A DNA stretch of 64,000 bases from positions 12,501-76,500 of the forward strand of contig OZ026847.1 of the NCBI GenBank assembly GCA_964023205.1, written 5' to 3'. Position numbers and translations under genes: made by a program. Below are positions 44,880-59,205 of this stretch, piece by piece; the first letter of the stretch is position 1; each line of letters opens with the position of its first letter. Below the pieces are notes generated by a model, which was not told the DNA's origin, made no database searches, and saw nothing but the letters and a program-made list of their open reading frames with translations. Source of the stretch: Lutraria lutraria. Lineage: Eukaryota > Mollusca > Bivalvia > Venerida > Mactridae.

Positions 44880-46490
44880 ATATGGATAGTTCATGAATAT
44901 AATAATAATAGTTTATGGATACAATATCAATAATTTATGGATAGAATATGGACAGTTTATGAATAGTTTATGGATTTTATGTATAGAATATGTACAGTTT
45001 ATGAATAGTTTATGGATACAATATCTATAATTTATGGATATATTATGGATAGTTAATGGGTAGACTATGGATAGTTAATGGATAGATTATGGATAGTTAA
45101 TGGGTAGACTATGGATAGTTAATGGATAGATTATGGATAGTTAATGGGTAGAATATGGATAGTTAATGGGTAGACTATGGATATTTAATGGGTAGAATAT
45201 GGATAGACTATGGATAGTTAATGGGTACACTATGGATATTTAATGGGTAGAATATGGATAGACTATGGATAGTTAATGGGTAGACTATGGATAGTTAATG
45301 GGTAGAATATGGATAGTTTAATGATATAATATGGATAGACTATGGATAGTTAATGGGTAGAATATGGATAGTTAATGGGTAGAATATGGATAGTTAATGG
45401 GTAGAATATGGATAGTTAATGGGTAGAATATGGATAGTTAATGTGTAGACTATGGATATTTAATGGGTAGAATATGGATAGTTAATGTGTAGAATATGGA
45501 TAGTTAATGGGTAGAATATGGATAGTTAATGGGTAGAATATGGATAGTTAATGGGTAGAATATGGATATTTAATGGGTAGAATATGGATATTTAATGGGT
45601 AGAATATGGATAGACTATGGATAGTTAATGGGTAGAATATGGATAGTTAATGGGTAGAATATGGATAGTTAATGGGTAGAATATGGATAGTTAATGGGTA
45701 GAATATGGATAGTTAATGGGTAGAATATGGATAGTTAATGGGTAGAATATGGATAGTTAATGTGTAGAATATGGATAGTTAATGTGTAGAATATGGATAG
45801 TTAATGGGTAGAATATGGATAGTTAATGGGTAGAATATGGATATTTAATGGGTAGAATATGGATAGACTATGGATAGTTAATAGGTAGACTATGGATAGT
45901 TAATGGGTAGAATATGGATAGTTAATGGGTAGAATATGGGTAGACTATGGATAGTTAATGGGTAGACTATGGATAGTTAATGGGTAGAATATGGGTAGAA
46001 TATGGATAGACTATGTATAGTTAATGGATAGACTATGGATAGTTAATGGGTAGACTATGGATAGTTAATGGGTAGAATATGGGTAGAATATGGATAGTTA
46101 ATGGGTAGAATATGGGTAGAATATGGGTAGACTATGGATAGTTAATGGGTAGAATATGGATAGTTAAAGGGTAGAATATGGGTAGAATATGGATAGACTA
46201 TGGATAGTTAATGGGTAGACTATGGATAGTTAAAGGGTAGAATATGGGTAGAATATGGATAGACTATGGATAGTTAATGGGTAGACTATGGATAGTTAAT
46301 GGGTAGAATATGGGTAGAATATGGATAGACTATGGATAGTTAATGGGTAGACTATGGATAGTTAATGGGTAGAATATGGGTAGAATATGGATATACTATG
46401 GATAGTTAATGGGTAGACTATGGATAGTTAATGGGTAGAATCTGGATAGTTAATGGGTAGAATATGGGTAGTTTATGGATAGAATATGGA
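44880..46490. repeat. 22-bp tandem array, about 70 copies
   Basis: The main unit is tatggatagttaatgggtagaa with switches at gaA/gaC, ggaTag/ggGtag and gtta/ttta. The left edge (44880-45040) is irregular (atggatagtttatgaatag) and becomes regular after about 45042. The right edge returns to gtttatggatagaatatgg. Mixed 12-bp and 22-bp steps occur where the gttaatggg half is absent. Confidence 0.93.
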
Positions 46491-46900
46491 TAGTAATGAA
46501 GTTTGTTTCTTGTTCTTGAGTGATTAGAAACCTTAAAAGATAATGAAATAAGAAAATACATTTATATTGTAGTTTGCTAGAAGACAGAATCGGCGAACAC
46601 GAGAATTAGTTTTATCTGATTATACGAACAGACAAATAACTTTAAATTTCAAACATTATGTCTACTGCCAAAATTACTTACACTACAATTACGTAACTAG
46701 ACAGTCATTGGAGCACACTGTCTCTAGGATACGGTCATTCGTTTTAATTTATTTTAACGAAATCGTTTTGTTTAAAAGAGCAAACTAAAATAGAAATTTC
46801 CAGCACAGCAAAACATAATCAAATCACTAAGTGTACCATCAGGAACGAAGTTTACATGTGTTAGATAAAACCAGCCATACAAATTAAAGGCCTGTCCCTG
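46491..46900. other. Unique spacer, no gene seen
   Basis: AT-rich sequence after the 22-bp array. No frame with a recognisable domain. Confidence 0.5.
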
Positions 46901-46904
46901 TCGA

Positions 46905-47325
46905 AAATTTGATGAACTGTTCACGAAATGTTCATCAGTTTTTTCTTGATTGTCCATAAATTTATTCATGACCTACAAATTGGACATGGAGTTCATGAAC
47001 AAATGTCCATGAACTAATTAATGAACCTTAGGCAGTCTTTATCAAAAATATGTTTTTCATTAGGTTCATGAATTATTGATGAACTATTTTGATGAACCTT
47101 TGATGAACTTTGATGAACAATTTATAAAATTTCCTGAACGGATCATTAATTTATGATGTTCATGAACAGTTCGTTAAGTCTCACGAATTGTTCATGGATT
47201 TCAGTTGATGAACAGTTCATAAAACTTAGGTTCATGAACTGTTGATGAGTTATTTTGATAAACCTTTGAATAACTTTAATGAACAATTCATGGAACTTCA
47301 TTATTTACTGTTCATGAACATCATC
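46905..47325. repeat. Degenerate region of gttcatgaac / tgatgaac words
   Basis: More than 20 copies of near-palindromic words (gttcatgaac, ttgatgaac, gttcatga) occur at irregular spacing over 420 bp. There is no fixed period, so this is an aged or compound repeat, able to form many small hairpins. Confidence 0.75.
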
Positions 47326-47550
47326 AGAACACGGACGAATTCTCAACAGGGGTGTTATCTAAATTATGAATTAGAATTTGAGGGTCAAGTATATAGTCTT
47401 GACAAAATGTACATCTTTAAGTTAATTAACCACAATTATCAAGGAAAAGCTACACTCTAAAAGTCATGACACACCAACTGGAAGTCCTTGTACCTAATGC
47501 TCTACTCATTTGATGGACTTTTTCTTATACATATCCATTTAAAATTCATT
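47326..47550. other. Unique spacer before the 49-bp array
   Basis: No feature recognised. Confidence 0.5.
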
Positions 47551-48086
47551 TTAGCAAGGACAATGACGTATTGACTATCACATGATTTATTGCTAGTCTT
47601 TAGCAAGGACAATGACGTATTGACTATCACATGATTTATTGCTAGTCTTTAGCAAGGACAATGACGTATTGACTATCACATGATTTATTGCTAGTCTTTA
47701 GCAAGGACAATGACGTATTGACTATCACATGATTTACTGCTAGTCTTTAGCAAGGATAATGACGTATTGACTATCACATGATTTATTGCTAGTCTTTAGC
47801 AAGGACAATGACGTATTGACTATCACATGATTTATTGCTAGTCTTTAGCAAGGACAATGACGTATTGACTATCACATGATTTACTGCTAGTCTTTAGCAA
47901 GGATAATGACGTATTGACTATCACATGATTTATTGCTAGTCTTTAGCAAGGACAATGACGTATTGACTATCACTTGATGTATTGCTAGTCATTAGCAAGG
48001 ACAATGACGTATTGACTATCACATGATTTACTGCTAGTCTTCAGCAGGGACAATTGCGTATTGACTATCACATGATTTATTGCTAT
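47551..48086. repeat. 49-bp tandem array, 11 copies
   Basis: The unit is ttagcaaggacaatgacgta, then ttgactatcacatgatttat, then tgctagtct, at exact 49-bp starts (47551, 47600, and so on). A three-unit pattern of variants (atttaCtgc followed by ggaTaat) occurs twice, 147 bp apart. The last copy breaks inside ttgcta and passes straight into the 50-bp satellite. Confidence 0.95.
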
Positions 48087-51000
48087 AGGTTACATGTTAT
48101 ATATAAGTTTTATATGTATTCTAGTGTTATATTCATAGGTTACATGTTATATATAAGTTTTACATGTATCCTAGTGTTATACTAATAGGTTACATGTTGT
48201 ATATAAGTTTTACATGTATACTAGTGTTATATTCATAGGTTACATGTTATATATAAGTTTTACATGTATCCTAGTGTTATACTCATAGGTTACATGTTAT
48301 AAAAAGGTTTTACATGTAAACTAGTGTTATACACATAGGTTACATGTTATATATAAGTTTTACATGTATACTAGTGTTATACTCATAGGTTACATGTTAT
48401 ATATAAGTTTTAGTTGTATACTAGTTTTATACTCATAGGTTACATGTTATATATAAGTTTTAGTTGTATACTAGTTTTATACTCATAGGTTACATGTTAT
48501 ATATAAGTTTTAGTTGTATACTAGTGTTATATTCATAGGTTACATTTTATATCTAAGTTTTAGTTGTATCCTAGTGTTATACTCATAGGTTACATGTTAT
48601 ATATAAGTTTTAGTTGTATACTAGTGTTATATTCATAGGTTACATGTTATATATAAGTTTTAGTTGTATCCTAGTGTTATATTCATAGGTTAAATGTTAT
48701 ATATAAGTTTTAGTTGTATACTAGTGTTATATTCATAGGTTACATGTTATATATAAGTTTTAGTTGTATACTAGTGTTATATTCATAGGTTACATGTTAT
48801 ATATAAGTTTTAGTTGTATACTAGTGTTATACTCATAGGTTACATGTTATATATAAGTTTTACATGTATCCTAGTGTTATATTCATAGGTTAAATGTTAT
48901 ATATAAGTTTTACATGTATCCTAGTGTTATACTCATAGGTTACATGTTATATATAAGTTTTACTTGTATCCTAGTGTTATACTCATAGGTTACATGTCAT
49001 ATATAAGTTTTAGTTGTATCCTAGTGTTATACTCATAGGTTACATGTTATATATAAGTTTTAGTTGTATACTAGTGTTATATTCATAGGTTACATGTTAT
49101 ATATAAGTTTTAGTTGTATACTAGTTTTATACTCATAGGTTACATGTTATATATAAGTTTTAGTTGTATACTAGTGTTATATTCATAGGTTACATGTTAT
49201 ATATAAGTTTTAGTTGTATCCTAGTGTTATACTCATAGGTTACATGTTATATATAAGTTTTACATGTATACTAGTGTCATATTCATAGGTTACATGTTAT
49301 ATATAAGTTGTACATGTATCCTAGTGTTATATTCATAGGTTACATGTTGTATATAAGTTTTATATGTATACTAGTGTTATATTCATAGGTTACATGTTAT
49401 ATATAAGTTTTACATGTATCCTAGTGTTATATTCATAGGATACATGTTATATATAAGTTTTACATGTATACTAGTGTTATATTCATAGGTAATATGTTAT
49501 ATATAAGTTTCACATGTATACTAGTGTTATACTCATAGGTTACATGTTATATATAAGTTTTACATGTATCCTAGTGTTATATTCATAGGTTAAATGTTAT
49601 ATATAAGTTTTACATGTATCCTAGTGTTATAGTCATAGGTTACATGTTATATATAAGTTTTACATGTATCCTAGTGTTATAATCATAGGTTATATGTTAT
49701 ATATAAGTTTTACTTGTATCCTAGTGTTATATTCTTAGGTTACATGTTATATATAAGTTTTACATGTATACTAGTGTTATACTCATAGGTTACTAGTTAT
49801 ATATAAATTTTACATGTATACTAGTGTTATATTCATAGGTTACATGTCATATATAAGTTTTACATGTAAACTAGTGTTATATTAATAGGTTACATGTTAT
49901 AAAAAAGTTTTAGTTGTATACTAGTGTTATATTCATAGGTTGCATGTTATATATAAGTTTTAGTTGTATACTAGTGTTATACTCATAGGTTACATGTTAT
50001 ATATAAGTTTTACTTGTATCCTAGTGTTATATTCATAGGTTAAATGTTATATATAAGTTTTACATGTATCCTAGTGTTATACTCATAGGTTACATGTTAT
50101 ATATAAGTTTTACTTGTATCCTAGTGTTATACTCATAGGTTACATGTTATATATAAGTTTTAGTTGTATCCTAGTGTTATACTCATAGGTTACATGTTAT
50201 ATATAAGTTTTAGTTGTATACTAGTGTTATATTCATAGGTTACATGTTATATATAAGTTTTAGTTGTATACTAGTTTTATACTCATAGGTTACATGTTAT
50301 ATATAAGTTTTAGTTGTATACTAGTGTTATATTCATAGGTTACATGTTATATATAAGTTTTAGTTGTATCCTAGTGTTATACTCATAGGTTACATGTTAT
50401 ATATAAGTTTTACATGTATACTAGTGTTATACTCATAGGTTACATGTTATATATAAGTTTTACATGTATCCTAGTGTCATATTCATAGGTTACATGTTAT
50501 ATATAAGTTGTACATGTATCCTAGTGTTATATTCATAGGTTACATGTTGTATATAAGTTTTATATGTATACTAGTGTTATATTCATAGGTTACATGTTAT
50601 ATATAAGTTTTACATGTATCCTAGTGTTATATTCATAGGATACATGTTATATATAAGTTTTACATGTATACTAGTGTTATATTCATAGGTTACATGTTAT
50701 ATATAAGTTTCACATGTATACTAGTGTTATACTCATAGGTTACATGTTATATATAAGTTTTACATGTATCCTAGTGTTATATTCATAGGTTAAATGTTAT
50801 ATATAAGTTTTACATGTATCCTAGTGTTATAGTCATAGGTTACATGTTATATATAAGTTTTACATGTATCCTAGTGTTATAATCATAGGTTATATGTTAT
50901 ATATAAGTTTTACTTGTATCCTAGTGTTATATTCTTAGGTTACATGTTATATATAAGTTTTACATGTATACTAGTGTTATACTCATAGGTTACTAGTTAT

Positions 51001-54000
51001 ATATAAATTTTACATGTATACTAGTGTTATATTCATAGGTTACATGTCATATATATGTTTTACATGTAAACTAGTGTTATATTCATAGGTTACATGTTAT
51101 AAAAAAGTTTTACATGTAAACTAGTGTTATACACATAGGTTACATGTTATATATAAGTTTTACATGTATACTAGTGTTATACTCATAGGTTACATGTTAT
51201 ATATAAGTTTTACTTGTATCCTAGTGTTATACTCATAGGTTACATGTTATATATAAGTTTTAGTTGTATACTAGTTTTATACTCATAGGTTACATGTTAT
51301 ATATAAGTTTTACATGTATCCTAGTGTTATACACATAGGTTACATGTTATATATAAGTTTTACATGTATCCTAGTGTTATACACATAGGTTACATGTTAT
51401 ATATAAGTTTTACATGTATACTAGTGTTATACTCATAGGTTACATGTTATATATAAGTTTTACATGTATACTAGTGTTATACTCATAGGTTACATGTTAT
51501 ATATAAGTTTTAGTTGTATCCTAGTGTTATACACATAGGTTACATGTTATATATAAGTTTTACATGTATCCTAGTGTTATACACATAGGTTACATGTTAT
51601 ATATAAGTTTTACATGTATCCTAGTGTTATACACATAGGTTACATGTTATATATAAGTTTTAGTAGTATCCTAGTGTTATACACATAGGTTACATGTTAT
51701 ATATAAGTTTTACATGTATCCTAGTGTTATACACATAGGTTACATGTTATATATAAGTTTTACATGTATCCTAGTGTTATACTCATAGGTTACATGTTAT
51801 ATATAAGTTTTACTTGTATCCTAGTGTTATACTCATAGGTTACATGTTATATATAAGTTTTACATGTATCCTAGTGTTATATTCATAGGTTACATGTTAT
51901 ATATAAGTTTTACTTGTATCCTAGTGTTATACTCATAGGTTACATGTTATATATAAGTTTTACATGTATCCTAGTGTTATATTCATAGGTAATATGTTGT
52001 ATATAAGTTTTACATGTATACTAGTGTTATATTCATAGGTTACATGTTATATATAAGTTTTACATGAATCCTAGTGTTATACTCATAGGTTACATGTTAT
52101 ATGTAAGTTTTACATGAATCCTAGTGTTATATTCATAGGTTACATGTTATATATAAGTTTTACTTGTATCCTAGTGTTATACTCATAGGTTACATGTTAT
52201 ATATAAGTTTTACATGTATCCTAGTGTTATATTCATAGGTAATATGTTGTATATAAGTTTTACATGTATACTAGTGTTATATTCATAGGTTACATGTGAT
52301 ATATAAGTTTTACATGAATCCTAGTGTTATATTCATAGGTTACATGTTATATATAAGTTTTACATGTATCCTAGTGTTATATTCATAGGTTACATGTTAT
52401 ATATAAGTTTTACATGTATACTAGTGTTATATTCATTGGTTACATGTTATATATAAGTTTTACATGTATCCTAGTGTTATATTGATAGGTTACATGTTGT
52501 ATATAAGTTTTACATGTATACTAGTGTTATATTCATAGGTTACATGTTAAAGATAAGTTTTACATGTATCCTAGTGTTATATTCATAGGTTAAATGTTAT
52601 ATATAAGTTTTACATGTATCCTAGTGTTATACTCATAGGTTACATGTTATATATAAGTTTTACTTGTATCCTAGTGTTATACTCATAGGTTACATGTTAT
52701 ATATAAGTTTTAGTTGTATCCTAGTGTTATACTCATAGGTTACATGTTATATATAAGTTTTAGTTGTATACTAGTGTTATATTCATAGGTTACATGTTAT
52801 ATATAAGTTTTAGTTGTATACTAGTTTTATACTCATAGGTTACATGTTATATATAAGTTTTAGTTGTATACTAGTGTTATATTCATAGGTTACATGTTAT
52901 ATATAAGTTTTAGTTGTATCCTAGTGTTATACTCATAGGTTACATGTTATATATAAGTTTTACATGTATACTAGTGTTATACTCATAGGTTACATGTTAT
53001 ATATAAGTTTTACATGTATCCTAGTGTCATATTCATAGGTTACATGTTATATATAAGTTGTACATGTATCCTAGTGTTATATTCATAGGTTACATGTTGT
53101 ATATAAGTTTTATATGTATACTAGTGTTATATTCATAGGTTACATGTTATATATAAGTTTTACATGTATCCTAGTGTTATATTCATAGGATACATGTTAT
53201 ATATAAGTTTTACATGTATACTAGTGTTATATTCATAGGTTACATGTTATATATAAGTTTCACATGTATACTAGTGTTATACTCATAGGTTACATGTTAT
53301 TTATAAGTTTTACATGTATCCTAGTGTTATATTCATAGGTTAAATGTTATATATAAGTTTTACATGTATCCTAGTGTTATAGTCATAGGTTACATGTTAT
53401 ATATAAGTTTTACATGTATCCTAGTGTTATAATCATAGGTTATATGTTATATATAAGTTTTACTTTTATCCTAGTGTTATATTCTTAGGTTACATGTTAT
53501 ATATAAGTTTTACATGTATACTAGTGTTATACTCATAGGTTACTAGTTATATATAAATTTTACATGTATACTAGTGTTATATTCATAGGTTACATGTCAT
53601 ATATAAGTTTTACATGTAAACTAGTGTTATATTCATAGGTTACATGTTATAAAAAAGTTTTACATGTAAACTAGTGTTATACACATAGGTTACATGTTAT
53701 ATATAAGTTTTACATGTATACTAGTGTTATACTCATAGGTTACATGTTATATATAAGTTTTACTTGTATCCTAGTGTTATACTCATAGGTTACATGTTAT
53801 ATATAAGTTTTAGTTGTATACTAGTTTTATACTCATAGGTTACATGTTATATATAAGTTTTACATGTATCCTAGTGTTATACACATAGGTTACATGTTAT
53901 ATATAAGTTTTACATGTATCCTAGTGTTATACACATAGGTTACATGTTATATATAAGTTTTACATGTATCCTAGTGTTATACACATAGGTTACATGTTAT

Positions 54001-57000
54001 ATATAAGTTTTACATGTATCCTAGTGTTATACACATAGGTTACATGTTATATATAAGTTTTAGTAGTATCCTAGTGTTATACACATAGGTTACATGTTAT
54101 ATATAAGTTTTACATGTATCCTAGTGTTATACACATAGGTTACATGTTATATATAAGTTTTACATGCATCCTAGTGTTATACTCATAGGTTACATGTTAT
54201 ATATAAGTTTTACATGTATCCTAGTGTTATACACATAGGTTACATGTTATATATAAGTTTTACATGTATACTAGTGTTATACTCATAGGTTACATGTTAT
54301 ATATAAGTTTTACATGTATACTAGTTTTATACTCATAGGTTACATGTTATATATAAGTTTTAGTTGTATCCTAGTGTTATACACATAGGTTACATGTTAT
54401 ATATAAGTTTTACATGTATCCTAGTGTTATACACATAGGTTACATGTTATATATAAGTTTTACATGCATCCTAGTGTTATACTCATAGGTTACATGTTGT
54501 ATATAAGTTTTACATGTATCCTAGTGTTATACTCATAGGTTACATGTTATATATAAGTTTTACATGTATACTAGTGTTATACACATAGGTTACATGTTAT
54601 ATATAAGTTTTACATGTATCCTAGTGTTATACTCATAGGTTACATGTTATATATAAGTTTTACTTGTATCCTAGTGTTATACTCATAGGTTACATGTTAT
54701 ATATAAGTTTTACATGTATCCTAGTGTTATACTCATAGGTTACATGTTATATATAAGTTTTAGTTGTATACTAGTTTTATACTCATAGGTTACATGTTAT
54801 ATATAAGTTTTACATGTATCCTAGTGTTATATTCATAGGTTACATGTTATATATAAGTTTTACATGTATCCTAGTGTTATACTCATAGGTTACATGTTAT
54901 ATATAAGTTTTACATGTATCCTAGTGTTATACTCATAGGTTACATGTTATATATAAGTTTTACATGTATCCTAGTGTTATATTCATAGGTTACATGTTAT
55001 ATATAAGTTTTACATGTATCCTAGTGTTATACTCATAGGTTACATGTTATATATAAGTTTTACATGTATCCTAGTGTTATACTCATAGGTTACATGTTAT
55101 ATATAAGTTTTACATGTATCCTAGTGTTATATTCATAGGTTACATGTTATATATAAGTTTTACATGTATCCTAGTGTTATACTCATAGGTTACATGTTAT
55201 ATATAAGTTTTACTTGTATCCTAGTGTTATACTCATAGGTTACATGTTATATATAACTTTTACATGAATCCTAGTGTTATACTCATAGGTTACATGTTAT
55301 ATATAAGTTTTACATGTATCCTAGTGTTATACTCATAGGTTACATGTTATATATAAGTTTTACATGTATCCTAGTGTTATACTCATAGGTTACATGTTAT
55401 ATATAAGTTTTACTTGTATCCTAGTGTTATACTCATAGGTTACATGTTATATATAAGTTTTACTTGTATCCTAGTGTTATACTCATAGGTTACATGTTAT
55501 ATATAAGTTTTACATGTATCCTAGTGTTATATTCATAGGTTACATGTTATATATAAGTTTTACTTGTATCCTAGTGTTATACTCATAGGTTACATGTTAT
55601 ATATAAGTTTTACATGTATCCTAGTGTTATATTCATAGGTAATATGTTGTATATAAGTTTTACATGTATACTAGTGTTATATTCATAGGTTACATGTTAT
55701 ATATAAGTTTTACATGAATCCTAGTGTTATACTCATAGGTTACATGTTATATGTAAGTTTTACATGAATCCTAGTGTTATATTCATAGGTTACATGTTAT
55801 ATATAAGTTTTACTTGTATCCTAGTGTTATACTCATAGGTTACATGTTATATATAAGTTTTACATGTATCCTAGTGTTATATTCATAGGTAATATGTTGT
55901 ATATAAGTTTTACATGTATACTAGTGTTATATTCATAGGTTACATGTTATATATAAGTTTTACATGAATCCTAGTGTTATATTCATAGGTTACATGTTAT
56001 ATATAAGTTTTACATGTATCCTAGTGTTATATTCATAGGTTACATGTTATATATAAGTTTTACATGTATACTAGTGTTATATTCATTGGTTACATGTTAT
56101 ATATAAGTTTTACATGTATCCTAGTGTTATATTGATAGGTTACATGTTGTATATAAGTTTTACATGTATACTAGTGTTATATTCATAGGTTACATGTTAA
56201 AGATAAGTTTTACATGTATCCTAGTGTTATACTAATAGGTTACATGTTGTATATAAGTTTTACTTGTATCCTAGTGTTATAGTTATAGGTTACATGTTAT
56301 ATATAAGTTTTACATGTATCCTAGTGTTATACTAATAGGTTACATGTTGTATATAAGTTTTACATGTATCCTAGTGTTATAGTTATAGGTTACATGTTAT
56401 ATATAAGTTTTACTTGTATCTTAGTGTTATAGTTATAGGTTACATGTTATATATAAGTTTTACTTGTATCCTAGTGTTATACTCATAGGTTACATGTTAT
56501 ATATAAGTTTTACATGTATCCTAGTGTTATATTCATAGGTTACATGTTATATATAAGTTTTACATGTATCCTAGTGTTATACTCATAGGTTACATGTTAT
56601 ATATAAGTTTTACATGTATCCTAGTGTTATACTCATAGGTTACATGTTATATATAAGTTTTACATGTATCCTAGTGTTATATTCATAGGTTACATGTTAT
56701 ATATAAGTTTTACATGTATCCTAGTGTTATACTCATAGGTTACATGTTATATATAAGTTTTACATGTATCCTAGTGTTATACTCATAGGTTACATGTTAT
56801 ATATAAGTTTTACATGTATCCTAGTGTTATATTCATAGGTTACATGTTATATATAAGTTTTACATGTATCCTAGTGTTATACTCATAGGTTACATGTTAT
56901 ATATAAGTTTTACTTGTATCCTAGTGTTATACTCATAGGTTACATGTTATATATAACTTTTACATGAATCCTAGTGTTATACTCATAGGTTACATGTTAT

Positions 57001-59205
57001 ATATAAGTTTTACATGTATCCTAGTGTTATACTCATAGGTTACATGTTATATATAAGTTTTACATGTATCCTAGTGTTATACTCATAGGTTACATGTTAT
57101 ATATAAGTTTTACTTGTATCCTAGTGTTATACTCATAGGTTACATGTTATATATAAGTTTTACTTGTATCCTAGTGTTATACTCATAGGTTACATGTTAT
57201 ATATAAGTTTTACATGTATCCTAGTGTTATATTCATAGGTTACATGTTATATATAAGTTTTACTTGTATCCTAGTGTTATACTCATAGGTTACATGTTAT
57301 ATATAAGTTTTACATGTATCCTAGTGTTATATTCATAGGTAATATGTTGTATATAAGTTTTACATGTATACTAGTGTTATATTCATAGGTTACATGTTAT
57401 ATATAAGTTTTACATGAATCCTAGTGTTATACTCATAGGTTACATGTTATATGTAAGTTTTACATGAATCCTAGTGTTATATTCATAGGTTACATGTTAT
57501 ATATAAGTTTTACTTGTATCCTAGTGTTATACTCATAGGTTACATGTTATATATAAGTTTTACATGTATCCTAGTGTTATATTCATAGGTAATATGTTGT
57601 ATATAAGTTTTACATGTATACTAGTGTTATATTCATAGGTTACATGTTATATATAAGTTTTACATGAATCCTAGTGTTATATTCATAGGTTACATGTTAT
57701 ATATAAGTTTTACATGTATCCTAGTGTTATATTCATAGGTTACATGTTATATATAAGTTTTACATGTATACTAGTGTTATATTCATTGGTTACATGTTAT
57801 ATATAAGTTTTACATGTATCCTAGTGTTATATTGATAGGTTACATGTTGTATATAAGTTTTACATGTATACTAGTGTTATATTCATAGGTTACATGTTAA
57901 AGATAAGTTTTACATGTATCCTAGTGTTATACTAATAGGTTACATGTTGTATATAAGTTTTACTTGTATCCTAGTGTTATAGTTATAGGTTACATGTTAT
58001 ATATAAGTTTTACATGTATCCTAGTGTTATACTAATAGGTTACATGTTGTATATAAGTTTTACATGTATCCTAGTGTTATAGTTATAGGTTACATGTTAT
58101 ATATAAGTTTTACTTGTATCTTAGTGTTATAGTTATAGGTTACATGTTATATATAAGTTTTACTTGTATCCTAGTGTTATACTCATAGGTTACATGTTAT
58201 ATATAAGTTTTACATGTATCCTAGTGTTATATTCATAGGTTACATGTTATATATAAGATTTACATGTATCCTAGTGTTATATTCATAGGTTACATGTTAT
58301 ATATAAGTTTTACATGTATCCTAGTGTTATACACATAGGTTACATGTTATATATAAGTTTTACTTGTATCCTAGTGTTATATTCATAGGTTACATGTTAT
58401 ATATAAGTTTTACATGTATCCTAGTGTTATACTCATAGGTTACATGTTATATATAAGTTTTACATGTATCCTAGTGTTATACTCATAGGTTACATGTTAT
58501 ATATAAGTTTTACATGTATCCTAGTGTTATACTAATAGGTTACATGTTGTATATAAGTTTTACATGTATCCTAGTGTTATAGTTATAGGTTACATGTTAT
58601 ATATAAGTTTTACTTGTATCTTAGTGTTATAGTTATAGGTTACATGTTATATATAAGTTTTACTTGTATCCTAGTGTTATACTCATATGTTACATGTTAT
58701 ATATAAGTTTTACATGTATTCTGTTGTTATACTCATAGGTTACATGTTATATATAAGTTTTACATGTATCTTAGTGTTATAGTTATAGGTTACATGTTAT
58801 ATATAAGTTTTACATGTATCTTAGTGTTATAGTTATAGGTTACATGTTATATATAAGTTTTACATGTATTCTGTTGTTATACTCATAGGTTACATGTTGT
58901 ATATAAGTTTTACATGTATCCTAGTGTTATAGTTATAGGTTACATGTTATATATAAGTTTTACTTGTATCCTAGTGTTATACTTATAGGTTACATGTTAT
59001 ATATAAGTTTTACATGTATCCTAGTGTTATACTCATAGGTTACATGTTATATATAAGTTTTACATGTATTTTGTTGTTATACTCATAGGTTAAATGTTGT
59101 ATATAAGTTTTACATGTATTCTGTTGTTATACTCATAGGTCAAATGTTATATATAAGTTTTGCATGTATTCTGTTGTTATACTCATAGGTTACATGTTAT
59201 ATAGA
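48087..59205. repeat. 50-bp satellite, about 222 copies (11.1 kb)
   Basis: The unit is ataggttacatgttatatat, then aagttttacatgtatcctag, then tgttatactc. Phase is kept at exactly 50 bp for over 11 kb with essentially no indels. Subtypes: acatg/agttg/acttg, tatCc/tatAc, atActc/atTctc/acAcac/agTtat. Marker variants recur at integer multiples of 50 bp: tactagttat at 49791, 50991 and 53541; ttaaagataag at 52541, 56191 and 57891. These show nested segmental duplications. Each unit includes a TATATATAAG word flanked by acatg/catgt. No ORF is maintained. Confidence 0.97.
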
